Positions 11,508-21,616 of a stretch of 28,233 bases of DNA are shown piece by piece. Position numbers and translations under genes: made by a program. The DNA is taken from NCBI RefSeq assembly GCF_001039355.2, contig NW_019775567.1:64001-92233 (forward strand), read 5' to 3'. The first letter of the stretch is position 1. Each line of letters starts with the position of its first letter. The notes under the pieces were generated by a model. That model was not told the origin of the DNA. It saw nothing but the letters and a program-made list of their open reading frames with translations, and searched no databases. This DNA comes from Lingula anatina (Eukaryota > Brachiopoda > Lingulata > Lingulida > Lingulidae).

Positions 11508-11762
11508 GTATTTAATTCCAATGTATACAAGTCTGGCTGACAGTGTTAAGATGAAGAAAGAGCTGAAGGGAAAAAATCCTAATTCTTATAGTGTGCTACA
11601 TGAAAAAATTTGTCACATTGCTGAATCTATTTCATCAAAATCAAATATGTTACTGATAATTTTGTGGAATACTAAAATATGAATATTGATCGGTAATAGC
11701 AATCCTGGAACAGAAAATCCTGTGTTATATTTTACAGGCTCAAGTTAGGTGGGGAGGGGAAA

Positions 11763-11849
11763 GGGGGGGGGGGGGCAGAAATGGTCAGCACTGAATTGAA
11801 ACTGCTACATGGCTAGAGCTCCCCCCCCCCCCCCCCCCCCCCCCCCCCC
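11763..11849. repeat. G-tract to C-tract unit, copy A
   Basis: Thirteen G (11763-11775), then a 45-base core, then twenty-nine C (11821-11849). The core shares GGxCAxCxCTGAAxTGAAA and CATGGxTAG patterns with the second unit at 12126-12200. G and C tracts on the same strand can pair, giving a G/C stem with the core as loop. The unit abuts the assembly gap. Confidence 0.75.
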
Positions 11850-11851
11850 AC

Positions 11852-12124
11852 NNNNNNNNNNNNNNNNNNNNNNNNNNNNNNNNNNNNNNNNNNNNNNNNN
11901 NNNNNNNNNNNNNNNNNNNNNNNNNNNNNNNNNNNNNNNNNNNNNNNNNNNNNNNNNNNNNNNNNNNNNNNNNNNNNNNNNNNNNNNNNNNNNNNNNNNN
12001 NNNNNNNNNNNNNNNNNNNNNNNNNNNNNNNNNNNNNNNNNNNNNNNNNNNNNNNNNNNNNNNNNNNNNNNNNNNNNNNNNNNNNNNNNNNNNNNNNNNN
12101 NNNNNNNNNNNNNNNNNNNNNNNN
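11852..12124. other. Assembly gap (273 Ns)
   Basis: A run of 273 N characters, bounded by a C-tract on the left and a G-tract on the right. Open frames that cross it are meaningless. Its position between two related G/C-tract units suggests that more copies of the unit, or a long homopolymer, stopped the sequencing. Confidence 0.99.
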
Positions 12125-12125
12125 A

Positions 12126-12200
12126 GGGGGGGGGGGGGGAAAAAAGGGCAACCCTGAAATGAAAACTCGTCATGGGTAGGCCCCCCCCCCCCCCCCCCCC
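12126..12200. repeat. G-tract to C-tract unit, copy B
   Basis: Fourteen G (12126-12139), a 41-base core, then twenty C (12181-12200). The core aligns with that of copy A with a few substitutions and small indels. The two may be neighbouring members of a tandem array whose middle is missing in the gap, or two ends of one element. Confidence 0.75.
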
Positions 12201-13612
12201 TTCACATATATGTACTACATTAAAGTTTTCAGAAACAAACTAACCATGTGTACCAGGTCTCTATCCTACCACAAAGGTGCACCTAAAGTTCAGGAGGAGT
12301 GACACACATGCACATGCAATCCAACAATTATACTAAAATTGACAAAAAGGTGTCACCAAATCTCACACCTGTGTATAATGACAAATTATTTCAAATCATG
12401 CGACTTTTCCCACTTACAATGATGACTACAAACAAGGATTTAATTCTTACCAGAGTACATACATTTATGAGATCATTGTCAGGGTCGTGGAGTAAATCAA
12501 AATAATGAAGGTCTTATGGGTAACTCTACAGGACGACTTTAACACATCTGACATCATGCCAAAGGATTTAATTTACAGGTAAATCTCATCCTCCCATTTG
12601 TAACAATTATCTTGGCGACATAAAAATGACCAAAGCATAACTTTGACTATAAAAATTAAAAAACCACGTCAAGGTGTTGTTCTTATGAATTTCACAAATA
12701 CCCCCCCCCCCTCCTAAGAACCCCCTCATTCTTCCCCCCACCACCACCCCCCACCCACCCCACAAGAGCATACTTTGGCACAGTGCTAGAATTATCTTTA
12801 ACTTACCCAAATTAAACTTAAATCATTGGTGCTTGTATAACACGACCCCAGTCTTTCTTCACCCGATGTGCATGAAATTGCTGATCCCATCTTATGTGGC
12901 TGTCTGAGTTCAGTTACAGCCTCTTAAAAGTCAACTTGAAATTCAATGGCCAGTGAACAAAAGCTCTCCTCTTTCACGCTGGCAGACAACGGTGGTTTTG
13001 AAACCGCCTGACGTTGTTGCTTTTTATCTGATCCTTTTTTAACCTGGCAGAATTTGGTCCTTCAAATGTCTGGCAGCCACTTAATACTCTTCTACCGCCT
13101 TGTTTGTGCGATAAGATGCAAATGTTTTTCTTTTTTCACTGCTTTTTTGTTTCGCTTGGCTGCACTGTTTTAATCCGCAGTTGCTCAGTTTTTATTTCTC
13201 TTTCTTGCAAATATCTTGTCACATTGTATCTATTTGCAATTTCTTCAGACTTTTCCACATTTGTCAAAAGTACATTTTCGTCAAATGCACTAACTGACAC
13301 AAAAAAAGCTAAATAATCAAGTCATTGAGTTAGTTGTTTAATTAGTCCACTTTTTAGGAAAATAATTCCATTAAATATCACACAAGGAAAGAAATCAAAG
13401 TGGATGACTGCTGCTGCTGACCAAACAGCCATCTGAGACAGCAAGTAAACCTGGTAACAGTGCAATGCACAGCGGAATACCATTAAAATGTAGCAACTGG
13501 TCAAAGACAAAAACAGCAATTAATAATCTTCCTACGACAAACTGTCAGTCCTCTGTCACCACATACTACTAGTGAGACACCAGTCAGCAATGGTGTCGGT
13601 GCCCCCGTGTCG
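12201..13612. other. Non-coding stretch containing a G-quadruplex-capable tract
   Basis: No supportable gene. The main feature is the C-rich tract at 12701-12761, listed separately. Open frames at 12299-12505 and 13104-13316 have no recognisable motifs. Confidence 0.45.
12701..12761 (-). other. G-quadruplex-forming candidate (minus strand)
   Basis: On the plus strand there is a C-run at 12701-12711, then C-runs of 6, 6, 3 and 4 at 12734-12739, 12747-12752, 12754-12756 and 12758-12761, separated by gaps of 7, 1 and 1 bases. The minus strand therefore meets the four-run, loop-of-seven-or-less rule for an intramolecular G-quadruplex. The plus strand could form an i-motif. No promoter or gene context is visible. 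Confidence 0.7.
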
Positions 13613-13978
13613 CTAGATTTGTCTACAACTTGTCACCATGATGGCATCAGTTGACTGCATGTCCTGGCGGAGGGAGAGACACAAGATACGACATGACATG
13701 ACGAAGACATCAGCGATGAGCGTTTCCCCATGAACTGCCCTCTTCTGCTCTTCAGTGAGGAGTGGAAGAGCAAGAGACTCAAAAATCACAGCAACACCAA
13801 GTTCAACCCACGAGAAAGGTTCTGAGAAAATTACCACTCTAAGGAATCCTGGGAATGAATTTCCAGGTTCAAAGTTGTCATCATCTCTCCTCACTTCCAC
13901 ACCTGATACTGAGCCAGGAATAGCTCTCGACCTTCCGAAACCTCTGCTCTCAGTGTAGACATGGCCAATGCATTTGGT
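13613..13978 (-). CDS. Possible coding exon, minus strand, unknown protein
   Basis: This is the most coding-like minus-strand block in the window. The frame is open for 121 codons from just after a TGA (plus-strand 13979-13981) to a TAG at 13613-13615. It is less AT-rich than its surroundings. The N-terminal half reads TESRGFGRSRAIPGSVSG and then an acidic RRDDDNFEPGN segment. A hydrophobic stretch (FLRVVIF, then VAVIFESLALPLL) follows, and then TEEQKRAVHGETLIADV. I do not recognise the family. There is no clear upstream acceptor or downstream donor on this strand, and the in-frame ATGs lie deep inside. The complementary strand offers a competing exon from 13756, so at most one reading is likely to be real. 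An unannotated exon, an eroded pseudogene or chance are all possible. Confidence 0.2.
   Translation of the reverse strand, partial: TKCIGHVYTESRGFGRSRAIPGSVSGVEVRRDDDNFEPGNSFPGFLRVVIFSEPFSWVELGVAVIFESLALPLLTEEQKRAVHGETLIADVFVMSCRILCLSLRQDMQSTDAIMVTSCRQI
13756..13958 (+). CDS. Possible terminal exon with a strong splice acceptor, plus strand
   Basis: CCCTCTTCTGCTCTTCAG, ending at 13755, is one of the best splice-acceptor sequences in the window. Downstream, one phase stays open for 67 codons from 13758 to a TAG at 13956-13958; it begins RSGRARDSKITATPSS and is serine/threonine- and proline-rich. A second phase reads EEWKSKRLKNHSNTKFNPRE and stops at about 13828. Neither phase resembles a known domain, and no canonical AATAAA signal is seen close downstream. 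The block overlaps the minus-strand open frame at 13613-13978. The acceptor is the main support. Confidence 0.2.
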
Positions 13979-14821
13979 TCACTACCAAATAGCCATTGCC
14001 AACATCAAGTGTTAAGTACCTTCTTTTCTTAGATCTTTCAACAAATTGTCACTTTTTTCACCAGACACTGATTCATAAATCCAATTTTCTTTCAATGATT
14101 TCTCACTAAATTTAATCAAAGAACATTTTTGTCAAGAACGTCTCAGAATCACTTAGCACCTTAGGCAGTGTCCTTTGACCTATGTGTCCCAATGCACAAA
14201 TCTTTGTCCTTTTTAGTTCACTAATCAGAACAAGTGATCCTCATGTTTAAGCAGTCCCCTGTTCTCTGTGGTGTATGAAAAAATCCAAGTCACTTGATAA
14301 AAGACTGATACACTTGCCACCATCATCAGATAAGGTAAAGCTAATTGCAGGTTTCAAAAATATCTCGATTATCCATTCATCTTAGATGTGCTAAAATGCA
14401 ATCAGGCCCTAGATGTGTATAGAATAATGGCAGTATTATCAAACCACATACAGGGGAATTAAACTGATCAATATTCTCAGAAGTGAGGATATTTTCGAAG
14501 ATGGGAATGATGGGTAATTCAGGTTGTTCAAAATGTCAGACGACACCTTGCAAGACCCCTTGAGTAATGAACTTGTGGCCCCCTCACCGTCTTTCCTGCC
14601 AGTTTAGCAGCTAACAATGTAATTACTGACAGGGATATTTGGCGATAATTACTTTGATGTGCGTAGATCAAAAGCTACTGACCAGCTCGATACTACTGAC
14701 CAGCTGTGGTGAGGACAGATGATGATGGTTATGTAGGAGATTTAGCAGGTAGATGGCACATAAAGTGATCCTTCTTAATTAACTTGAGCATTGATTTATT
14801 AACTATGGTGAGATATTACAT

Positions 14822-14895
14822 CCATATCTATCTATCTACCTATTTATCTATCCATATTTAACTGTGTGTCTTTCTATCTATCTATTCAGCCACTC
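14822..14895. repeat. Degenerate TATC tetranucleotide repeat
   Basis: Interrupted TATC units (TCTATCTATC, TATTTATCTATCC, TTTCTATCTATCTATTC). A TTTA-rich continuation runs on to about 14925. Confidence 0.9.
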
Positions 14896-16635
14896 AGTTA
14901 TAAATTTATTTATTTAATTGTCAATTTATTCATCATTTACTGAGGTTTCAAGTGAAATATTCTTCACACATTTTGGATGAGGATCTGAACCAGCTCAAGA
15001 GAAAGTTGCCACACTAAAAACTGTCTCAATTTCATCATATTACCCTATCCAAGCACACATTTCATTATCTTTTCCTTTATTTGCTTTTTGCAATATAATT
15101 TAAGAGCTGTACCAAATTTTATCCAGGCATTTCACTTTCTACACTCGGATGTCGGATGTCGCTATCAGTTTCTTTTGTTTACAAGAACATGTCTGTTTTT
15201 CTTTTAAGTTGCCTATTCACCTCCATTTAAATCAATTCTTCAATTAAGAAGAAAGAACAATTGTCTCTTTCTAATCTTTTGATGTTAATGACTTTCTTTA
15301 TCTTGAACCTCACAAGCAATAGTAATCTCTGCTATTTCAGTTTTCAATTTCACCAATAATTGATTGCAATGTCTGGTGGGGAAGACATTGCTTTGAATCA
15401 GTTATAAGAGAAAAAATTTGACTTGATTAGACCAAATTACTGCTATACATCTGAGGTTTTAATTAACCTCATTTTCTTTCAATTAACTGAATTATCACTC
15501 ATGGTATAATTTGATAAGTCTTTGTACATGATGTTCAAAGCCAAAAGTTATTTAGAACAATGCCCTGAACAATGACAAAAAAGCACAACATCTAGTAAGA
15601 CTAAAACAATTAAGATATTATCTTGTCTCAAGGGTTTAGGATAACCAATTGCAATCAGCTAGCTCCCAAGAAGATTGTGGGTAGTTTTCATCTTTACAAT
15701 TCAAAATGAGAGTTTTTTTTTTTTTTGGTCAAATTTTTAATAAATCATAAAATCACATTTCATGAAATCACCGACTGTTTTATCTGATTTCCCTCCCCCC
15801 TTTCACCGTCCCCCATTGGCCCTATAAAAACTTTTCCTTTAAACAACTGAAACTAATTGCTTTACATCTCAGAAACACTTGACCATGGGGTGACCGTTTC
15901 TGATCTTTTCATCTTCCGACATCTTTCTCCACATCCATGCCTCCTCTATCTCCATCTAACAGTCAGGTTTTAATTGAAGGCTATCCCTTACTGTGGGTTA
16001 TATATTGATCTTTTGAAGCCATTTGCTAGTTAGTCTAATCAGATGTATTTTTGGTAGCAGAGGTGTGATCATCTCACCGTATCACATACCCCCTGTGGAA
16101 AACCTCCAGCCTGGCAGGGTTCAGAAATACTGCAGTGAATCTTTGATGTTCGGTGGTCCTCAGCATGTGGTTCTCACCACAGCATATGTCTTAGTTGTCG
16201 ATTGCAATCTGTGTAGTTGTCATTTTTGCTCAATTTTATATTATCATTAAATAAAAAAAATAGAAACACCTCTTTTCAATACAGAGAAAATTCATGAATA
16301 ACATAAATTAAAACAATGATTCTTAAAATTAATTTTATTGAACAATGAAAGGCCTAGTGCAACTCTGCTACAAAAACACCATTTATCCCATAGTTAGAAA
16401 GTTAGCTCATTGGTTATTTATCTTTATCTTTTAAAAATTCTATTTTTCTTTTTCAGATTCCCAGCAAATTTTACTAAAAACATGATACATCTTTTCTTTT
16501 TAACAAAAAATTATTTATAGAAATAATGAAACTGTAAGGAATAGAAGATGCATTTACTTTGGCTTAATTAAGCCCAGTAAAAAAATAAAGGGTGTACTTA
16601 TTGCCATGATGGTAGATATTAAGTAGTAAAAAGCT

Positions 16636-16660
16636 GTAGTAGTAGGTAGTAGTAGTAGGT
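16636..16660. repeat. (GTA)n short tandem repeat
   Basis: Imperfect GTA/TAG triplets over 25 bases. A complementary TAC-triplet tract lies 2 kb downstream at 18617-18645, in inverted orientation. Confidence 0.85.
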
Positions 16661-16926
16661 AAACAAATTTCTTCTATATCCAAGCCAACATCTTACGTAC
16701 ATGTACGTGGACAGTATAATAAGCCAGCCAGTTATTACACACTGATCACGACAGAATTAATATTGTATGACATCACAGCCTGCCATCAAATTAACTTTGC
16801 ATATTTAAGCTAGCATAATCTGCCTGAATTCTACGCACATAAAAATCTCCAAAGTTCAAGCAATAGCTTAAAGGGCTCCATCGTTAAACTTGCGAGTTGC
16901 TAATGTAAAAGAACTCAAAGATCTTA

Positions 16927-17141
16927 CACCCCATTCTCATAGATTAGATCGACCTACATTGGATCGACCTAACTCCCTGGGGGTTCACGCTAAATAGCTG
17001 TCAGCCGGGCGGACACGAAAGTTAATTACCCCTTAAAGCTTGTAGTAGGCGGGGACGGACACTTAAGGGGGATTATCTGACAGTAATCTAGTGAGACTCC
17101 CCGCGGTGATAGATCGATCTAAAAGTTGTGAGAACAGAGCC
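16927..17141 (+). mobile_element. PIF/Harbinger-like MITE, copy 2
   Basis: This 215-bp element is flanked by TTA at 16924-16926 and 17142-17144. The left end carries the double GATCGACCTA motif and the right end carries a single TAGATCGATCT motif, which sets the forward orientation. The interior keeps ACTCCCTGGGGGTTCACGCT and CTTGTAGTAGG, almost identical to copy 1 read in reverse complement. Both arms contain CTGTCAG or its complement, so the element can fold back along most of its length. No transposase is encoded. The element is richer in CpG than its surroundings. Confidence 0.85.
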
Positions 17142-17376
17142 TTAATGGCTGCCGTCTTGGTATTATATCATTCAGGTTATTTCATAATAATAAGACGAGT
17201 GTGTGTCAGCTTGTCTGTGTAACAGCACAGATCACAGGTGTCGATGACAGGAGGACCACTGATGACAGTGGTAATAAGGATGGGTTTTAGTCAGGAATTC
17301 CCAACTCTACACACTTATAATTGGCACTTCTGAATACTAAATTTTAATCAATGTGCTGGTAAAAGTGTTGATTGAA

Positions 17377-17406
17377 GTGTGCACGCACGTGTGTATGTGC
17401 ATGCAT
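17377..17406. other. Strictly alternating purine-pyrimidine tract (Z-DNA candidate)
   Basis: Thirty bases alternate purine and pyrimidine without a break. They include GTGTGCACGCACGTGTG, which contains the G-C and G-T steps that favour left-handed Z-DNA under negative supercoiling. Alternation ends at the TT of GCATTC. Confidence 0.7.
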
Positions 17407-18616
17407 TCATGCGTATGTTGATAGCTCTAACTCTGCATAAGGTACAACCACCAATCTTAGATCTTTAAAAGCTTTTAAAAAGAAAAATGTCACAAAAATA
17501 ATAGCAAAACTAAAACCAATGAAATAACGTAAAGCCATTCTTCAATTTCTTCATATATTCCCTTTTCTTAGATTCTTAACCACCTATCTTGACAGTAATC
17601 CTCAACTCAAAAGGAATAATTAAACAAAAAAATAAAGAAAAATAAATAAAAAGCACTGACGCACAAGACATAACCTCCTCCTGGGCCGTCACTGTTCACA
17701 TGTACTCCCCTGAGGTCAGACAAGACACTCCCGGTGTGGCCTTAAGAAATACAATGTTCTACAAATGTTCTTAATTCTTCAGACTAGATACATTTCCCCC
17801 ACATCACAATGGCATTATAGGAACCACACGGGTTGCATTGTGCAAACGGTTAAGGTACAATATGGTACACATGTTAAACTCACGTCTAGTACGCATGTAT
17901 ATCGCTGCCTTACTGCAGCCACACCGTATACACTGTGAGAAAATTTTATTACATGTCTATCACAACATGTAGAATTCCATATAACAAAATCAGAAAAAAA
18001 TGCCCTTAAATATCAAAGACTGGCAAAAATGGAGACCCTTCAATGGGTTGAGTGAACAAGGCTCACTTCTAAGTCTTACGTTGACAGATTTAGCAAATAG
18101 GCAAGCATGTTGTTGGACACAGTCAAACAACTTTTGCTGGGAAAATTTGAAAAAATATCATAGGCCGTGCCAGCCTTAGTACCATTCCCATGAAAGAAAG
18201 ATAATCAAATTGTGAAAAACTTCATATATAATCACATTACCTTTTCTTATCATGACAAAAACGGAACTTTTAATTTAATGTTAAACCTTTTAATGTAACT
18301 CTTTTTTAACAATGCCAGACGTTACACCCTGCCTGTACATTATTGTCTTAACAGTCCCATGTCAATCAACTTTTATCTGATGTTCAACACGGCACTTAAC
18401 TTGCCCAATTTGTTGGTCTACAGGGTCACAGGTAGATAACATTCCAGGGCGTAAAAGTTTGCTGTGGAAATTAAAACAGGGTGTACTCCTGGTCCTGGCA
18501 TTAGCCCCACTCAGATCTGATTAACGATAAGTTGGAAAACAATTAGTGAAACAGAAGTGGTCCTGAAAAGGTCATGTTCAGGCCAGTGGATTCTTGTTTT
18601 CTTGTAAGATTACATT

Positions 18617-18645
18617 TACTACTACTTCTATTACTACTACTACTA
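18617..18645. repeat. (TAC)n short tandem repeat
   Basis: Imperfect TAC/ACT triplets in inverted orientation to the GTA triplets at 16636-16660. They could also be two unrelated microsatellites. Confidence 0.85.
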
Positions 18646-20211
18646 TGTTAGGCATATTGTCATCTATTGTAAGATGCACTCAGACAAAAGTAGAGGGAAC
18701 CAGACTTGACTTTTACTATAATCACAATTCTGCAATATAAACAATTACAAATAATGAAAATATTATGAATTTAAATTTACAGAACCTTAAAAATCAAATA
18801 ATGCATATAACAACTTTCAATAAAATTTTTGTTTTATTTATAAAAAAAATAAAAACTAATAGAATGTCTCTTCTGAATTGACAATGAGAGGCAACATTTT
18901 TTTAATTAAATAGATCAGTAGTATCCTCAATCAAATTAAATCTAAGGAAATGTGATAAAACTGAATTCAAATAACTGTACAAAATATTAAAAACCTTTCC
19001 AGTAGCACATTGCTCAGACTTGTTCACATCTGAACACAATCATGGTTATCTCAACTACCACATTTGAGGCAATGGCTGTGATTGCTTTTGTCTCAACCAC
19101 CTTGTACTTAACCACCTCCAAGGTACAGTCAGTGCTAGAAGCTCTAGCTTAGAGTGACACTTGATGTCTGCTCCTCCCAACTCCACCCTTTAAGTTGATC
19201 TAATAAGATCACCTTTTTCCAAATTAATTTTCTTATATCTTGCACTTATTATTCATAAAAGTTTTCTCAATCATGTACCTGCTCGGTTAAAAAACCAAAT
19301 ACACTTGTCTTTATATCTTAACCGACGCTTACATTTTAATGATAATTTCCACTTTTTCTTGTCTCTCCCTTTGACAAGAAAAACACATGAATCAACTTTA
19401 AAAACCATTCTACAATAACAATATATTTTGTGCATTCGTATTTTTGTGCACTCTTAAGAGTGCCTCAGAGCACAGTTTTATCATACGCTGCCACATCTCT
19501 AGCTCTGTGTTTCATCACAGCAACAGGAGCCTGTCTAATCTTTATACCTCAGAGAGAAGAGAGTAAATCCCAATAGGCAAAATAAAAATTAATTTGACTA
19601 AAAAGCTATTTAGTAGCCACTTTGCTAAATACTGCTTCTTGAAATTCTGAATGCACTCAATTTTGGTTAAAACATTTCATCTATAAAAGAGCCTACATTG
19701 TCTATTTTTCTCACCTAAATGAGCAAAACATCAAAGGAGAGGCTTTAAAAATTACATGGACAGCAGTTTCTCTCACACGTCTATTAATGCTGATTGGATT
19801 AACCATTCACCTTGGTTACTTACAAAATTAGGCACAAAAATGCTTCAAGGAGGCCATGAAGCTTATACATTGCCAGTCAACATGTATTATTCCCAAGAAT
19901 TTATAATCATCCATACCCAGGGCATCTATAATGGAAGAGGGCCTGGGAGAGCAGCATAGTGAATACTGAAGGCAATTAACCTGGAGATGATAAATCATTC
20001 TTATTACATTGAGAAATTCATTTCCAAGTTGATATTTAGTCCCAATGATGAAACACACACTGTATTGATCAAGATGTGTATTTGTGGTTGTGTTATGAAA
20101 ACGGAGATTATCTTGAAATGATTACTGGGATCAATATGATAAGTAACAGGAGAAAAATAGTGCTAGAAATAACCAATTGCTAAAAGTAGAATACCTTCCA
20201 CTCGCACTCGC

Positions 20212-20296
20212 TGTGTGTGTGTGTGTGTGTGTGTGGGTGTGTGTGAGAGAGAGAGAGAGAGGAAGGGAGGGAAGAAGAGAGAGAGAGAGAGAGAAG
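20212..20296. repeat. Compound (TG)n-(GA)n microsatellite
   Basis: TG repeats from 20212 to about 20245 change into GA repeats, with a GGAAGGGAGGGAAGAA interruption before a second GA block. The CV- and RE-rich plus frame across it is a low-complexity artefact. Confidence 0.95.
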
Positions 20297-21601
20297 GCAT
20301 GGAAATTGAAACAAATACCTCTTTAAGCAATCTTGGGTTTGTCTTAAATTACACAAATAGCATAATGATGCATTTCAAATATAGACAAAACAAACTAAAA
20401 AACAAACAAAACAGATATGACAGATAAATTAGTTTTCAAGTTTTTGATGTAAAAAGAAGTTGGCTGTGATATCAAACTGGACATGGATATCTTCTGTATG
20501 GAGATGAAGAGTTGCCAACATCACCTTGACACTCAGGGTGACCATTCCCGCCTGAATCTGAAAATAGTTTCAATTTCATATTCACAATTTCATATTCAGT
20601 ACTTCAGATAACTAAACAAAATCCAGGTGAGTAAAAGAAGTGGACATGACACTGCAGAGGTTACACCTGGCAGCCATCAGTTGGAGACTTGACTAGAAAC
20701 TGGAGCTCATTTGCTGTGCAGTAATGTGGTACTTTGTAAATAGCACCAACACTCCACATGAACAAATGCACCAATATACCCACACACAAACATCAATGCA
20801 TATCCCATCTCCAATAAACCTCCCCGAGGCAAGACTTCACATTTTCAGCGATGTTTCCTCTATCGGAAGGATGACAGTGCAATCAGCAGACATGAAAGCA
20901 ATGAACTCTCACACATTTCCTGCTGCCTAATCAAACATGTCCCAATCCAAAGAGACAAGACGCAGGGGACCAGGTGGGCAGCTCAGGTGTGTGATGCCAC
21001 TGTTTAAACACCCATTTATTCTTTGAGTCACTATTTACTGAAAAACTTTAGATAACGCTCTGGGAAAATGGTTGCTTGGAGTTTTTCTCAGACGTGAAAT
21101 CTGGAATCGTCAGGACTCTCTAAGAGTCATGTAATGTGACCTAAGAATGGACCCCAAGGTTGACATGTCAGGTGTGATAATAAAGTGTTTAAATACTGTT
21201 ATATTACCTGAGTCATCGGCTAATTCAGCGTTATGTCAATAACTTCTCATAGAAATCATATCCTCATTTTAACTCGATGATCGTCAAGAGTTTACTGAGC
21301 TGGGCACAGCTGAAACAAGGACTTTCTAGATGCAATGACAAAGTTTTGATCTGTACTTGATGCCATACAACCTGATTTACATTAATGCCAATATATTCCT
21401 CATAAAACAATATTATTGACTAATTATATAAATAGATGAGGAAATAATTAATCAATCAATTAAGAAAACACTCATGATTAAATATATACATGCATGCAAA
21501 CATACATTTACACACACAAACACAAACACAATCATATTAACATAAATAAATGAATTAATGAAATGAAATGCACTGGGTATAGATGTTACATAATAAAATT
21601 G

Positions 21602-21616
21602 CAGGTCTGTAGCCAG
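21602..21616 (+). mobile_element. Solo end of the CAGGYCCGTAGCCAG element family
   Basis: CAGGTCTGTAGCCAG matches the left terminus of the 168-bp element at 6632-6646 in 14 of 15 bases. No matching right end was found downstream, and the following sequence (CTGTTAAAGAAAA) differs from the other copy. It is probably a truncated or heavily decayed copy. Confidence 0.5.

Larger units (their letters stand above)
13979..16926. other. AT-rich non-coding stretch
   Basis: No supportable gene. It contains a TATC microsatellite (14822-14895), a CATTGGC motif abutting TATAAAAA (15814-15830), and a 75-codon frame at 16023-16250 with no recognisable domain. A GTA-repeat tract lies at 16636-16660. Confidence 0.45.
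17142..20211. other. AT-rich non-coding stretch
   Basis: No supportable gene. It holds an alternating purine-pyrimidine tract at 17377-17406 and TAC triplets at 18617-18645. Short frames such as 19756-19959 have no recognisable domain. Confidence 0.45.

Noticed and set aside
11805-12173. Open frames across the N run with proline or glycine runs
   Set aside because: They consist of unknown bases plus homopolymer translation.
15814-15830. CATTGGC next to TATAAAAA as a promoter
   Set aside because: The two motifs are only a few bases apart, unlike normal CCAAT-TATA spacing, and no transcript start or gene follows.
16023-16250. 75-codon plus frame, with a 31-codon minus frame in the same patch ending near a GTGAGA donor-like site
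   Set aside because: Neither peptide resembles a known family, and the overlapping readings leave no way to choose.
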